Of a DNA stretch of 64,000 bases, positions 51,881 through 63,090 are shown piece after piece; the first letter of the stretch is position 1; each line of letters begins with the position of its first letter. This stretch comes from Nematopogon swammerdamellus (taxonomy: Eukaryota > Arthropoda > Insecta > Lepidoptera > Adelidae), in the NCBI GenBank assembly GCA_946902875.1, contig OX336351.1, forward strand, positions 3,965,761 to 4,029,760, written 5' to 3'. The translations under genes were made by a program, and so were the position numbers. The notes beneath the pieces are model-generated. The model saw only the letters and a list, made by a program, of their open reading frames with translations. It was not told the DNA's origin and searched no databases.

Positions 51881-52354
51881 ATTCAAGCTACATAACGCTG
51901 GTGATCTGGCAGAAAGTCCTATCTAAATTTTTGCCAAATTCAGATTTTGGTGGTAATATGTCCTATATAATTTTTTCCACAATGTCAGGACAAAATTCAG
52001 GCGACTTTATTCTAAAATAAACTAAATTAAAATAAAATTGTACGTGTTTTTTTTTATATTGTATGACCCTAAGTTCTGAACAAAACAGTTTCACGTCTCT
52101 TGAAAAATTTTCATTTTTGAGATAGGACTTTCTGCCAGATCACCAACGATAAGCGATTTTTTTACCCGCACGGCCAAGCTGATGCGGAGCTTTCAAATTT
52201 ACATAGATGTATGAGCACATGCTTCGTTAATAGGACCCTTATATATAAGTTAAGAGATGATCGAACTTTCGCCTTCAGGTAGAGATCCTGATGAATACTG
52301 TGTTACACACTGTATAATATTATACGTTCGGCGATGTAGAAGGCCGATTTATTG
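51881..52354. other. Sequence without a recognised feature
   Basis: Contains two near-complementary stretches, GTGATCTGGCAGAAAGTCCTATCT (51900) and AGATAGGACTTTCTGCCAGATCACC (52119), 24 bp inverted and ~195 bases apart: a probable MITE (51900-52143). Confidence 0.6.
51898..52145. mobile_element. MITE-like element with 24-bp terminal inverted repeats
   Basis: GTGATCTGGCAGAAAGTCCTATCT on the left and its complement on the right (52120-52143). The inner parts AAATTTTTGCC and GAAAAATTTTC are AT-rich. CTGGTGATC / GATCACCAACG mark the edges. Confidence 0.75.
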
Positions 52355-52590
52355 TATTTTTTTATGGAAACTGACAGGGTTGGCTACATCACCTACAACA
52401 TCTGTGATGTCAGCCCATAACACCGGGTGAACTTGGTGCCGCGTCAGTGTTTCCCTTCGGTAGTGCCGGCTACACTGAACTGGACGGAAAACACAAACTA
52501 TTTACATAGCCGTTTCGACCGACCTTTCATTCAGTGCGGTGGTACCAACCCGGGCGGGTTAAACCCTACCACCTAGCAATATAAGAAGGG
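52355..52590 (-). mobile_element. SINE body copy (CTAGCAATATAAG variant)
   Basis: ATGGAAACTGACAGGGTTGGC through CCTACCACCTAGCAATATAAGAAGGGAGTCATATCCCTT: same variant as 12905-13160. Confidence 0.85.
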
Positions 52591-52599
52591 AGTCATATC

Positions 52600-53490
52600 C
52601 CTTGTATAATGCAATCTCTTCCAGAACACTTCGACAGTAGTTTGCTGGGAAAGTCGCATTGATGTCATTAGTACTAATGCCACAACACAACGTTGTCGCC
52701 AAGTTTCTCAAGATTCGGGCTGCACAAAACGCAGCCAAATTTGTCGAATTGATTTGCTGTGGTGTCCGTGTGTTGCGACATATGTACGAATAGATAATTA
52801 TGTCGACGACTGTGAGGCCACTGAGGCACCCGGCTGTCTCAGCAACCAAGCGTGACAGAACTGACAGACAACCGTCGACGCTCGTGTCGAGCACAGACGA
52901 TGGTGGTTGGGCAAAATGGAATTTTCCAGAAGTGTTGCGAAAGAATCGACCAACGCACGACACTTCATATTAGCAACTTGCAAACCTGTCAATTGCTCGT
53001 ATTAATTTTGACCTCCGATTCGATTGTCCAATAATTGTCCGATGCGAAAGGACAATGTGCTGGTCGATTGTGACGAGGATCTTATATTATCGTTTCGTGT
53101 GTATATTTCGATTTCTTGTCTCCAAGTGATGGTGACACATCCACATTCTTTCGGAAGAAATTTCTACGCATCAGCAAGGATGAGTGGAAAAGAAGGAACC
53201 AAGTTATCGCGAAGGTTCTCCGTGCATTTGTTTCCTAAGAATAACATTTTCGACCTTTTCTTTCCACGCAAAGCAATCGCACAAATGGCACGGCGTGGAT
53301 CGTTGCATATTTTATTGGCGGGAAAAGGCGTCCCCGCCATTAATATCACTGCTTTCGTAATAAGAATCGTCTGGCGTGACGGAACTGAAGACGACATTTG
53401 TGTAGGTAGCTGCTTGATGGAAGCATGTTGTAGGTACGTACACCGGTTGACTGGAGTCTATTTTCAAATCAAATCCATTTATTAGCACAC
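52600..53490. other. Region with moderately long frames on both strands, unidentified
   Basis: Minus 52559-52963 (134 codons, e.g. LAAFCAARILRNLATTLCCG) and plus 53024-53485 (153 codons, e.g. RRGSLHILLAGKGVPAINIT) are open. Both look protein-like in part, yet neither shows a domain I can name. A decayed gene or element is possible. Confidence 0.25.
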
Positions 53491-54360
53491 ATTATCAAAC
53501 AATTAAAATCGTGATCTTGAGGCATCGTCATTCATTAATCATTATACATAACGTTCTTAAATAATAAACAAATTCTATTCCCATTAAATAGACTGATGGT
53601 CACAGTAATTTTCATAATTCACCTTAATTTATTTTTACTATGTAATAAATACTGAAATAATTTAAATCATATGTTTGTCCTTGTGGCCAGGTATTCAACT
53701 GTAATTTAAAAAAAAATGTCCTTTTTTGAGTGGGGTAATGTCTAATACTTACTACTATATTATAAAGCCATCCGTTTTTTAAACGACCTAACACCATCAG
53801 GGTGTCAGATCATTTAGCTAAAATAAATTGTATTATGCAGAATGATTTCGGATTTCAACCTTTTCCACGTCAATCGATAACAAAAGAGCGGAAATTCACG
53901 CTTAGTTAATCTGATTGTATTGATATCGCCGATATTCAGCTATTTTCGTCACATATTCGCGTATCCGATTTCCAATTCAGTATGCTAATTTGTTATTCCA
54001 AGACTAATTACGAATTAGGCATGAATCTAATCGTTTCCGCCATGCCTCAATTATGTTTTTTTTTGCGATCACACAATTTGCAGTCAACGATATTGAAAAT
54101 TTCTAAATATGATCGGCTCATGGTCCGAAACTCTACAAATAAGGGTTCATGAAGCGAATTTTACTTCTTCGACTGAGGCAAGGGTTTTCAAATGTACCAG
54201 GATTATCCTCCTATTGAGCTGTGAGATAGTAAAGTTTCGAATAAAGAATAGGTACAGTACACCACCCGGTCCAAATGACAGGAAAAGGATGTGGCACAGC
54301 ATGTGACTCCATATAGCTAACGAGCTGCATGGAGTCGCTGCTTTTAAACCACACCTTATA
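53491..54360. other. AT-rich sequence without a recognised gene
   Basis: No repeat that I recognise. Confidence 0.4.
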
Positions 54361-54665
54361 CAAAAGAAATTCTTACTAAAAAATAAACTTATCTACAGCC
54401 CAAACTTGTTGCCCAAATAATGCAGCAATTAATTCCTAAATCTACACAATAAAAACCAAAAGCACATACAACCAATTCTATAACACATACCTATCCAGAT
54501 ACTTGTCCAGTTGCACAAATAAAACAACAAAAACCAAGCGCAAAAAGCACTCAGGACCAAGCAACCACAAACAAAACACAACAAAGCAAAGCACCAAACA
54601 TACTAAGGACCAACCAACCCTCTATCTATACCAACTCCAAGGATAGTGTGACACTTCAATACAAA
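54361..54665. other. Strand-asymmetric A/C-rich stretch
   Basis: About 300 bases with very few G residues on the + strand (ACACAATAAAAACC, CAAATAAAACAACAAAAACC, GCAACCACAAACAAAACAC). Not a simple tandem repeat. Confidence 0.7.
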
Positions 54666-54879
54666 CAGAACACATGAAGATAGTGTCCACTGATACGATT
54701 ACGGATCCGGGCGAGCGACCGCAAGTGCTCATTTAGCGATTGCGACCATACGTGGAGTAGAGGGAGACATAACCAATAACTCTACACATGCAAGAAAGAG
54801 ATAAACTACTCGTCAATCGCGGACGATAATGCGTCGAGTCGGACAAATTATTGTCATTCATTCGTAGTCGTAGCTAATC

Positions 54880-55020
54880 GACGCAACGCACATGTGATTG
54901 ATCCGCCAGGTGGGACGACGACTTCAAGTACGTCAGCGGAAAGCAGTGGTTCTGTACCGCTGTAGGAAAATTGGAGAGGCGTATGTACAGCAGTGGACGC
55001 TGACACGCTGACTGAATGAA
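54880..55020 (+). mobile_element. RTE C-terminal fragment
   Basis: CCGCCAGGTGGGACGACGACTTCAAGTACGTC...AAATTGGAGAGGCGTATGTACAGCAGTGGACG: GRPPARWDDD to GEAYVQQW with breaks. Confidence 0.75.
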
Positions 55021-58000
55021 TGCTGATGATGTCAGTGAAGTATCTCAATGAAGAAGATGAAACAGACATGGATATCGGCAACACTCAAACGTCAGCTCTA
55101 AGCAGAAAGGCAGAAACCCAAACATTGAACTAAACTATTTGGCATTCCCCAAATTATATAAGGAAGGAGCTGATATTCTCTTCAGGTTTTTATCAATTCA
55201 ATTGGGTTGTTTAAAAATAAAAAGAGAAATGGCTGACACGCTATTTCACAACATTATACACGACAGTGGTAATAACTGATTGTATGTAACAGTAAAGTCT
55301 GTCTGAACTGAGGCTCCGTTCATTCTGCAACGCCATTCATTCATACATATCTAGATCTGGCTGGCTGCTGCTATGTATCGAAAGGTCACGAGGGCTTGCC
55401 GCGCTCATTCAGTTGGCATTGCAACTTCACCAAGTTCTTCCTGAGCGTGTTGTGTTTCCATTTATACTTCAACAGGAATCAAAGTACCCTCCCAAGTGTG
55501 TGTCCAACACATTAAATTACCGAATATCTATAGTTTAACATCTCCTCTAACAAGATGGTTAATAATCGTGGGAGTGTAAGGCCACTCATACATAACAATG
55601 AGGAAGGTTCGTGCTCAACACTGGATCGAATGGATGATTATGACGACGAACCTGTGGTGGGAAATAATAAAACGCATACCGAAAGACTGCCACGACTGCA
55701 TGCTGATGAAAGACGATGATTCTAGCTAGGTGATATTAGTTTTATGTCCCGACATTAACTAACCACAGGAAGGAAGTTATTTACTGCTGAATATTGATAA
55801 CTCTGCCCGATCAGATTTACAGTATGGTCTGGTTAAACTAATATCCGGATAGATATTTTTTATTTTATATACCTAGGAATCACTAGGCATGTATAAATAT
55901 TATTACCTCGTCCTGTTCATAACATTGAAAGGAATAAATAGAATACTTTTCTCGAATTAACACTAGGATGTATAAAATATATTGCAATACAAGAAAATAA
56001 CTATTAAAACTAGATAAAAGCAACTTCGACTTCGTGACTAACGAGTGACTGGTGTAACGGATAATGTTATCGTTTTCCCATATTTGGAAAAACTAGAATA
56101 TGCAGTCAAGAATGGCCAACAGGTAAACACTGATGTTTCCTTCTGTGGCCGATACCCTTTATCTATTGTGAGCGCCTCAATGCCGAGTGAATCACAATAG
56201 GACAACAAACTTCTCACAGTTCAATATACAATGGCTGACCCTCGTTCAGAATCAGAACGTCGTCGTCGTTGCTCCGACGAACTATCAATTACTTAATCGG
56301 AATATTAAATCGTGTACTGATCCAAATTAGAATATAAACATGTACATATGTGTAGGCACTTTGTGAGTACATTATTAATTAAATCCAGGTGCGTGATTAA
56401 TCCATTTGTAATGCAGTATCTACTGTAAAGGTCCCTACGGTCGCTATCCGATCCGACGGAGGCGTAAGACAAAAGTCCATTCACCCACTGTCACGGTCCA
56501 CGAAATTTAAAACATGTAAAAAATATATTGCGACTGCACGAGGTCTGACGGTTCCAAACTCTAAATATCAGCGAAATCTAGAGCAGATCAGTAGACATTG
56601 CATATGTAAAACTGGCACAGAAATGACAGCAAAAAAAGAACTCGCGCTGACACGAAAGTAGCAGCTACAATTTAGCGGCAACTTCACTGTCACTCTAGAT
56701 TATGATGAATTTGAAATGAAACTAAACTAAAAACAAATTTTATAGAAGCGTTATACAAAATCAAGAACAATGTATCCAAGAACGTCTATGCTTTTAAAAA
56801 TGATTTAAGCAAAGCGAAACTATCGTCGTCGAACATAACCACAGAGGAATGAAGTAGTAAGTAGCCCCGGAAAACACGATGGCGCATATTCTATGTAATT
56901 CTCGCACCATCAGGCCTCATAATGTAGGTACATTGATTTGATATTAATATCATATCATATACAATCGGCATTCCCCCGTTCAACAAGTATGGAACTGTCG
57001 AGCAAGGTACCAGTAGCGGTGATGCAATAGAAGTATAACATTACTAAATGCTCCTCGATCAATTATACGATCGCAGCAACGGGCCACAATAATCCTTTAT
57101 TAATATTCATTAAAACATTTGAGTTATTGCTCTGCAGTTCATTGTAATGTCTAACAGCAAGTCACCACTTTGTCACAGTAGTGCGATCATTGTGTATTCC
57201 TTTATAGGAAAAGTCAACTGACTTTGCCCGATCTGACTCTGACGCAACGAGCTGGCGTGCCGTGAGAATAGTCCTACGATTGCGTTAAAATTCGACGCCG
57301 ACAAGACGCTCCGAGGTTTGTAGTTTGATTATGACGAAGTATGGCCATAATGACATGTAAATTATAGATATGAACGAAGATTGTTTCTTATATAAGAGGC
57401 CGGCGATAGTTTCGCAACGCTTAGCCCAACATTGGCTACGGTTCCAAAACAATAAACATTTAAACGCCTCTTGACATTTCAAAGTATTCAAACTAAAATC
57501 GGCCATGCAGGAATCGTTTTCCTACAGTCGTCGCTTACGGACACGCTTCACCGAATTCTCCCAAAGAAGTCGGCCAGTAATTATACTCTATAAGCTTACG
57601 TCTGGAAAAAAAATAAGTGGACCAAATTATAGCGCTCGGCTGATTGGTACTTGGTAGTCGTGACGGAAACAAGCGACCCTCTCAAATCGCGGCAGACGGC
57701 TTCGCGACGAACATAGATAACGAATGTCCTCACCGGTGAATGCCTCGACTAGGTCGGCCGCACGATTTCCCTCATCTAGTGGTCTAGAGCAGGCTGTCCT
57801 AGCTAGATCGTGCCCAGATATGGCACAGGGAAGTACCGCAGGCGGATGCGACGAGTTCGCGTGTTGAAAACCAGTCAAAGGTGTATATGGGTGTATGGGG
57901 AAAAATATGTGGATTTACCTTGAAAACAGTCTTTGCTGTGTCGTTAAATGAAACATGTTCTGATTTCGGCTTCCGAGAACACGAGAATCCTTTTCAATTC

Positions 58001-58370
58001 ATTACGTACAAATCAATACAGCGGGGAAATTATTAACGACAAAGTATTCGCTGAGATTTCAAAGGATTCTCAATGCAATCATAAAACGTCTGTTAACATA
58101 AAACACTTTAGACTTGAGGTTAGACTACTCTTGGTTAATGTTTTGAATGTCATGGTTTCGAACGTAGAGTTCTGAATTGCATCAAAGCAATAAGAACAGA
58201 AATCCAAAATCGTGACTCCGAATAAGAGCAAACGTGTCCAGTTTCCTCTTAGTTGATCATTAATCATTGATCAAGCCGACAGGCGCATGTTTACGGACAC
58301 TCGTGCATGCATACCCGAAGGATTTCAGGAAGCTAAATTCTTACTAATTGAAAATGATTATTTAGTTTGC
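55021..58370. other. 3.3 kb with no identified feature
   Basis: Mostly unique-looking, ~38-45% GC, with short frames only (e.g. 57948-58175, +, KHVLISASENTRILFNSLR). No known repeat noticed. This is the longest stretch in the window free of recognised elements. Confidence 0.45.
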
Positions 58371-58371
58371 A

Positions 58372-58625
58372 CTTAACCAAGTTTGACGCTTGTATATGTA
58401 TTTCCGTTTTTACCATAGAGCCCCCCTTCATTTTTTACTTTTTTTTTTAATTTTTTAAGATATCCGCCATAATAACAGATATTTTGTGAAAATTTCACCG
58501 GGCTACGGGCTACTATATATTACGGTTCAAAAGATACAGCCCTTTAAAGGTAGGACAGACGGATGGACAGACGGGCGTACAGACGGCGCGGCGTAGGCTT
58601 GTTAATAGGTTCCCGTAAAAACAGT
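58372..58625 (+). mobile_element. R4-type repeat
   Basis: CTTAACCAAGTTTGACGCTTG, TATCCGCCATAATAACAG, AAAAGATACAGCCC, CAGACGGCGCGGCGTAGGCTTG. Confidence 0.8.
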
Positions 58626-58634
58626 ACGAGAATT

Positions 58635-58896
58635 CAAGCTATAGTTTGGAATGAAACACCCGTGGGAAAAGGTGCTGTATTTTGGATGAGTTGTATGTAA
58701 GGGAAGTAACGAACAATTGGTATTTCAATTAAATATGATGTGTTTGGCTGGTTCACTGATACCAATTCAAGTTTGGAATGAAACACCCACCGGAAAAAGT
58801 GCAGTACATTTTGGATGGGTTGTAAGTGAAGTGACGAGAAATTGGTATTTCAATTCAATACGATGTGTTCGGCTGGTTCACTGATACCAATCTCAA
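58635..58896. repeat. Two-copy tandem duplication (~130 bp)
   Basis: GTTTGGAATGAAACACCC...GGCTGGTTCACTGATACCAAT is repeated with ~8% differences. Confidence 0.88.
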
Positions 58897-59244
58897 AGGT
58901 AGGTTCGTTCGACTTGACTTGTCCGGAATATACAACATACGATTGCATATTCCGCATAAGCAGCTTCAGAAAGTTTTCGGAATCTACTTGGACTGAATAA
59001 GCCGACATCTTGCGTCAATACAACAGGGCAATCAACATTATGACGTAACACTTTTATCTACCATTGAGCAATTTCTAATGGTCTCTCATCGTCTTGCCCT
59101 CCGGTCCGGCTTGCTCGATGACACGATAACACCTAATTGACTTAACGTCAGATATTAAAAGGTGTTATTATCAGATGATAAATACCTGTAATTTATGGTG
59201 TCAATTGATTATATAATTTTTTTAGTTATAGAGGAAACACTTTT

Positions 59245-60640
59245 TGTCATAAAAAAATCATTGGTCGACCGGAATCAAACCTTGAGATCAGGAGTCCGAA
59301 CCAAGACCGCGCCGACCAACCGTCGCTCGTTCTCCGCAGATGTGAGAGATCTAGATTTGACAACCGTATTATGATTGCTACCAAGACCTCTGAAGTATAC
59401 CTCCCAGGTCACCCTATCAATCCACCGAGGGAGGCCATTGGGCTAAAGCGGGAGGATGAAAGATATGATAATGCGGTATATTTTTGTCAAATCATTGGTC
59501 GACCAGAATCAAACCTTGAAATCAGGAGTCCGAACCAAGACCGCGCCGACCACCCGTCGCTCGTTCTCCGCAGATGTGAGAGATATGGATTTGACAAGCG
59601 TATTATGATACTGCTAGCAAGTCCTCTGAAGTATACATCCCAGGTCACCCTCTCAATCCACCGAGGGAGGGCACTGGGCTAAAGCGGGAAGATATGATAA
59701 TGCGGTATATTTTTGTCAAATCATTGGTCGACCAGAATCAAACCTTGAGATCAGGAGTCCGAACCAAGACCGCGCCGACCACCCGTCGCTCGTTCTCCGC
59801 AGATGTGAGAGATATGGATTTGACAAGCGTATTATGATACTGCTAGCAAGTCCTCTGAAGTATACATCCCAGGTCACCCTCTCAATCCACCGAGGGAGGG
59901 CACTGGGCTAAAGCGGGAAGATATGATAATGCGGTATATTTTTGTCAAATCATTGGTCGACCAGAATCAAACCTTGAGATCAGGAGTCCGAACCAAGACC
60001 GCGCCGACCACCCGTCGCTCGTTCTCCGCAGATGTGAGAGATATGGATTTCACAAGCGTATTATGATACTGCTACCAAGACCTCTGAAGTATACATCCCA
60101 GGTCACCCTCTCAATCCACCGAGGGAGGGCACTGGGCTAAAGCGGGAAGATATGATAATGCGGTATATTTTTGTCAAATCATTGGTCGACCAGAATCAAA
60201 CCTTGAGATCAGGAGTCCGAACCAAGACCGCGCCGACCACCCGTCGCTCGTTCTCCGCAGATGTGAGAGATATGGATTTCACAAGCGTATTATGATACTG
60301 CTACCAAGACCTCTGAAGTATACATCCCAGGTCACCCTCTCAATCCACCGAGGGAGGGCACTGGGCTAAAGCGGGAAGATATGATAATGCGGTATATTTT
60401 TGTCAAATCATTGGTCGACCAGAATCAAACCTTGAGATCAGGAGTCCGAACCAAGACCGCGCCGACCACCCGTCGCTCGTTCTCCGCAGATGTGAGAGAT
60501 ATGGATTTCACAAGCGTATTATGATACTGCTACCAAGACCTCTGAAGTATACATCCCAGGTCACCCTCTCAATCCACCGAGGGAGGTCACTGGGCTAAAG
60601 CGGGAAGATATGATAATGCGGTATATTTTTATCGATTCGC
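59245..60640. repeat. Satellite of six ~229-bp units
   Basis: TTGGTCGACC starts at about 59261, 59495, 59725, 59953, 60182 and 60411. The inner four units are nearly identical; the first and second are diverged (the second has GCGGGAGGATGAAAG). On the minus strand each unit has GGACTCCTGATCTCAAGG and GGTTTGATTC, similar to a tRNA anticodon arm and a Pol III B box. Confidence 0.95.
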
Positions 60641-60838
60641 CAATGTTGTTGACTTATCGCCTACTTCAATATTGTGAATCGCCTCAAGTCCCGAGAATGC
60701 TGTTCCGAGATCTCATGAATTTATAGTAGGGTGACTATAATCATCGCACGTCTCGCACGATGGTGAAACGAATATAATGCATATAAAAACCTTAGTCTAA
60801 GCTATTACTCGGTTAAGTATTTTGAAATTTATGAAAAA

Positions 60839-61050
60839 AAAACTGTTTTAAAAGAAACCATTGAACCGACTTCAACCCCTAAAAAGTATTAAATAATATT
60901 TTGATCTTGACTAGAAGGCGGTACAAAAGCACAAAAGGTTTCATCTATAAATTTTCAGGTATGCTTTTGTACCGCCTTCTACTCAAGATCAAAAGTATTG
61001 TTTAATACTTTTTAGGGGTTGAAGTCGGTTCAATGTTTTTTTTAAACAGT
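60839..61050. mobile_element. Fold-back element (~210 bp)
   Basis: Arms ATTGAACCGACTTCAACCCC, AAAAAGTATTAAA, GATCTTGA...AGAAGGCGGTACAAAAGC and their complements; centre CACAAAAGGTTTCATCTATAAATTTTCAGGTAT. Confidence 0.9.
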
Positions 61051-61345
61051 TCTTTTATTTCACTCTTTTTAGTAATATCACATGATATTAAAATCGGTTG
61101 ACGGGTAGTTGCTAGTGGATGATTGAAAAATTCCTCAGTGTGAAAAATTAAGGGAATTTTTCACACTTAGGGGTGGTATTCTTACAAAAAAATTATGCAA
61201 GGACCACCCCTGAGATATACCCCACTCATGAAAAAAATCATCATTAACATCGGTTGAGAATTGGCGGAGAAATCAGGTAACATACACACCAAAAAAAAAC
61301 ATACAGACGAAATTGAGAACCTCCTCCTTTTTGTTGGAAGTCGGT
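61051..61345. mobile_element. Repeat ending GAATTGAGAACCTCCTCCTTTTT, with inner hairpin
   Basis: 61125-61167 GAAAAATTCCTCAGTGTGAAAA / AGGGAATTTTTCACACTTAGG is an inverted pair. The end at 61308-61335 equals that at 19455-19495. It probably forms one element with the fold-back at 60839. Confidence 0.6.
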
Positions 61346-61427
61346 TGATAAGTATAATGGCTGTGTCTATGCACTTCCATTAGACTTTGGCGCACACACA
61401 GCCACCCGTGACGGATGATTAAAAAAG

Positions 61428-61685
61428 CACCGTGTGGGGCCGGTAATTCAAAATAATAGCCCCACTGCATCTCTTCCCGTGCTTGTCGTAAAGGCGACTA
61501 AGGTATAAGGACAAGATGACGCGCACAAGGGCGACCGGCTAGCAACTGCCAATGTGTTGGCCGGTGTTGTGCTGCAATTTACAAGAGTACATGCAGCACA
61601 ACAACGACTACTCTGCTCACCGCGATTGTCGGGATACAGCGTGTGGTATGTATGTACATAATATTATGTATGTTATTATTACTTG
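61428..61685 (+). mobile_element. SINE-2 copy with internal deletion
   Basis: GTGTGGGGCCGGTAATTC, AATAGCCCCACTGCATCTC, GGGCGACCGGCTAGC, then directly GGCCGGTGTTGTGCTGCAATTTAC and CGGGATACAGCGTGTGGTATG. Confidence 0.85.
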
Positions 61686-62179
61686 TAAAAAAATTTTTTA
61701 ATAATAAAAAAATAAAAATGTGATCAGATTATCAGCACAAAGATCACCTTTGTTTGACTCATCCACACCATTAAACAAAGTTAAATGCAACATTTTCAAA
61801 TTGATTCTCTAATCGAAACCAATGAAAGACGTCTATGCGGAATTCGCACTACACAATTTTGGCTGCTCGAAAACCAACTGCAGCACGATTCGACAGTTTA
61901 AGAAGATTTATGAATCCATCAAACGCTTTAGCATCCTCAAATTAAATCTCACACTCGATTTTATTCGACCTTCGTACAGAGTAGGTAGTTGTGTCTAGTT
62001 TTATTCGGTCGCTTTTGTACGTCATCAATGATGACGTACAAACGATGACTCATCATCGCTCTAGCTGACGGATGGGTGGCCGTCTTGCTAGACTAGACTT
62101 CTATTTGTTTCCACCTCGAGGTCACATTATGGGACCAGTTTTCTCCGTCGTCGTCGGCGACGCTCTATCAACAAAGCGA
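61686..62179. other. Sequence without a recognised gene
   Basis: 62009-62051 has a short inverted pair, GACGTCATCAATGATGACGTACAAACGATGACTCATC-like. Otherwise nothing. Confidence 0.4.
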
Positions 62180-62515
62180 TAAACACATACCACACGCTGT
62201 ATTCCATCCAACAATCGGGATAAGCAGAGTAATCTGTGTTGTGCTGCAAGAACTCGTGTAAACTACAGTACAGCACCGACCACCACGTTTAGCAATTTAT
62301 TAGGACAAGATAACTATCAAGCTGCAAGTAAGGCACGAAGTCCCGGCTGCTGCATCAAAAGGTGGAAGGACACCGTGCCAAGGTGAGAGGTGGCTAGCCT
62401 GTCGCCCTTTAGCACGGCACCTTGTCCTTATCCCTTAGTCGCGTTTTACGACATGCACGGGTAGAGATGCAGTGGGGCTATCTTTTTAAGCACCTGCACC
62501 ACACGGTACTTTCCC
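62180..62515 (-). mobile_element. SINE-2, near full length
   Basis: ATACCACACGCTGTATTCC, GTGTTGTGCTGCAAGAACTCG, AAGTAAGGCACGAAGTCCCGG, AAGGTGAGAGGTGGCTAGCC, then the TTAGTCGCGTTTTACGACATGCACGG...CACCACACGGTAC module. Confidence 0.88.
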
Positions 62516-63090
62516 CCCGCACATTCCGCGTCCCCGCATCTTTTACCAATCATCATCAATAAGTACTATACAGAGTGTTAAAACGGTGAGTACATTAATT
62601 TCGGCAGCGCAATCCTCATGTTTTTCCTAGACAAAAAAGCAACTAAAGTTTTTCTCTAAAGTGTCTAGTTTTCGAGATATGAATTTTTGAAATGTATGTT
62701 TTCGTCTAGTGTAATTTAACGCGTTGTTGTCGTTCCGCATCCTTCGCTTGCCGACCTCCAATCCTCCACTCACAAAGGCTAACCCCCGCCCCTCCCGCCG
62801 ACACCTCCGTCCGAGGCGCTCACCTCTCACCCGCTCTTCCCCCCTCCGCGCCGCCCTGTTGTCATTACATCATTTTTACACTAAAATAATCAATTAGTTT
62901 GTATGAAAACTGTAACTTTTTATTTAAAGGGAATTCAGAAAAAAGTTACTTGACTTTTTTGTTACTCTTGATCCCAATAATCATTTCCTAAATTTAATGT
63001 ACTCGCCGTTTTTACAACCTGTATACTATACTACTAATAATAAATCTGTAATGGATGGTCATGGAGTAAGTTACTTTGTTTTATGAGATA
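62516..63090. other. Possible interspersed element with GC-rich pyrimidine patch
   Basis: 62755-62860 is C-rich (CCCCCGCCCCTCCCGCCGAC). ATTTTCGAGATATGAATTTTTG-type sequence before it is typical of moth repeats. No gene. Confidence 0.4.

Noticed and set aside
52559..53485. 134-codon minus ORF and 153-codon plus ORF as genes, e.g. a chemoreceptor fragment
   Set aside because: No signature I can defend; the first overlaps a SINE at its end. Left as unidentified.
59245..60640. CRISPR-like array
   Set aside because: Units are contiguous 229-bp tandem repeats without unique spacers, in a eukaryotic genome.
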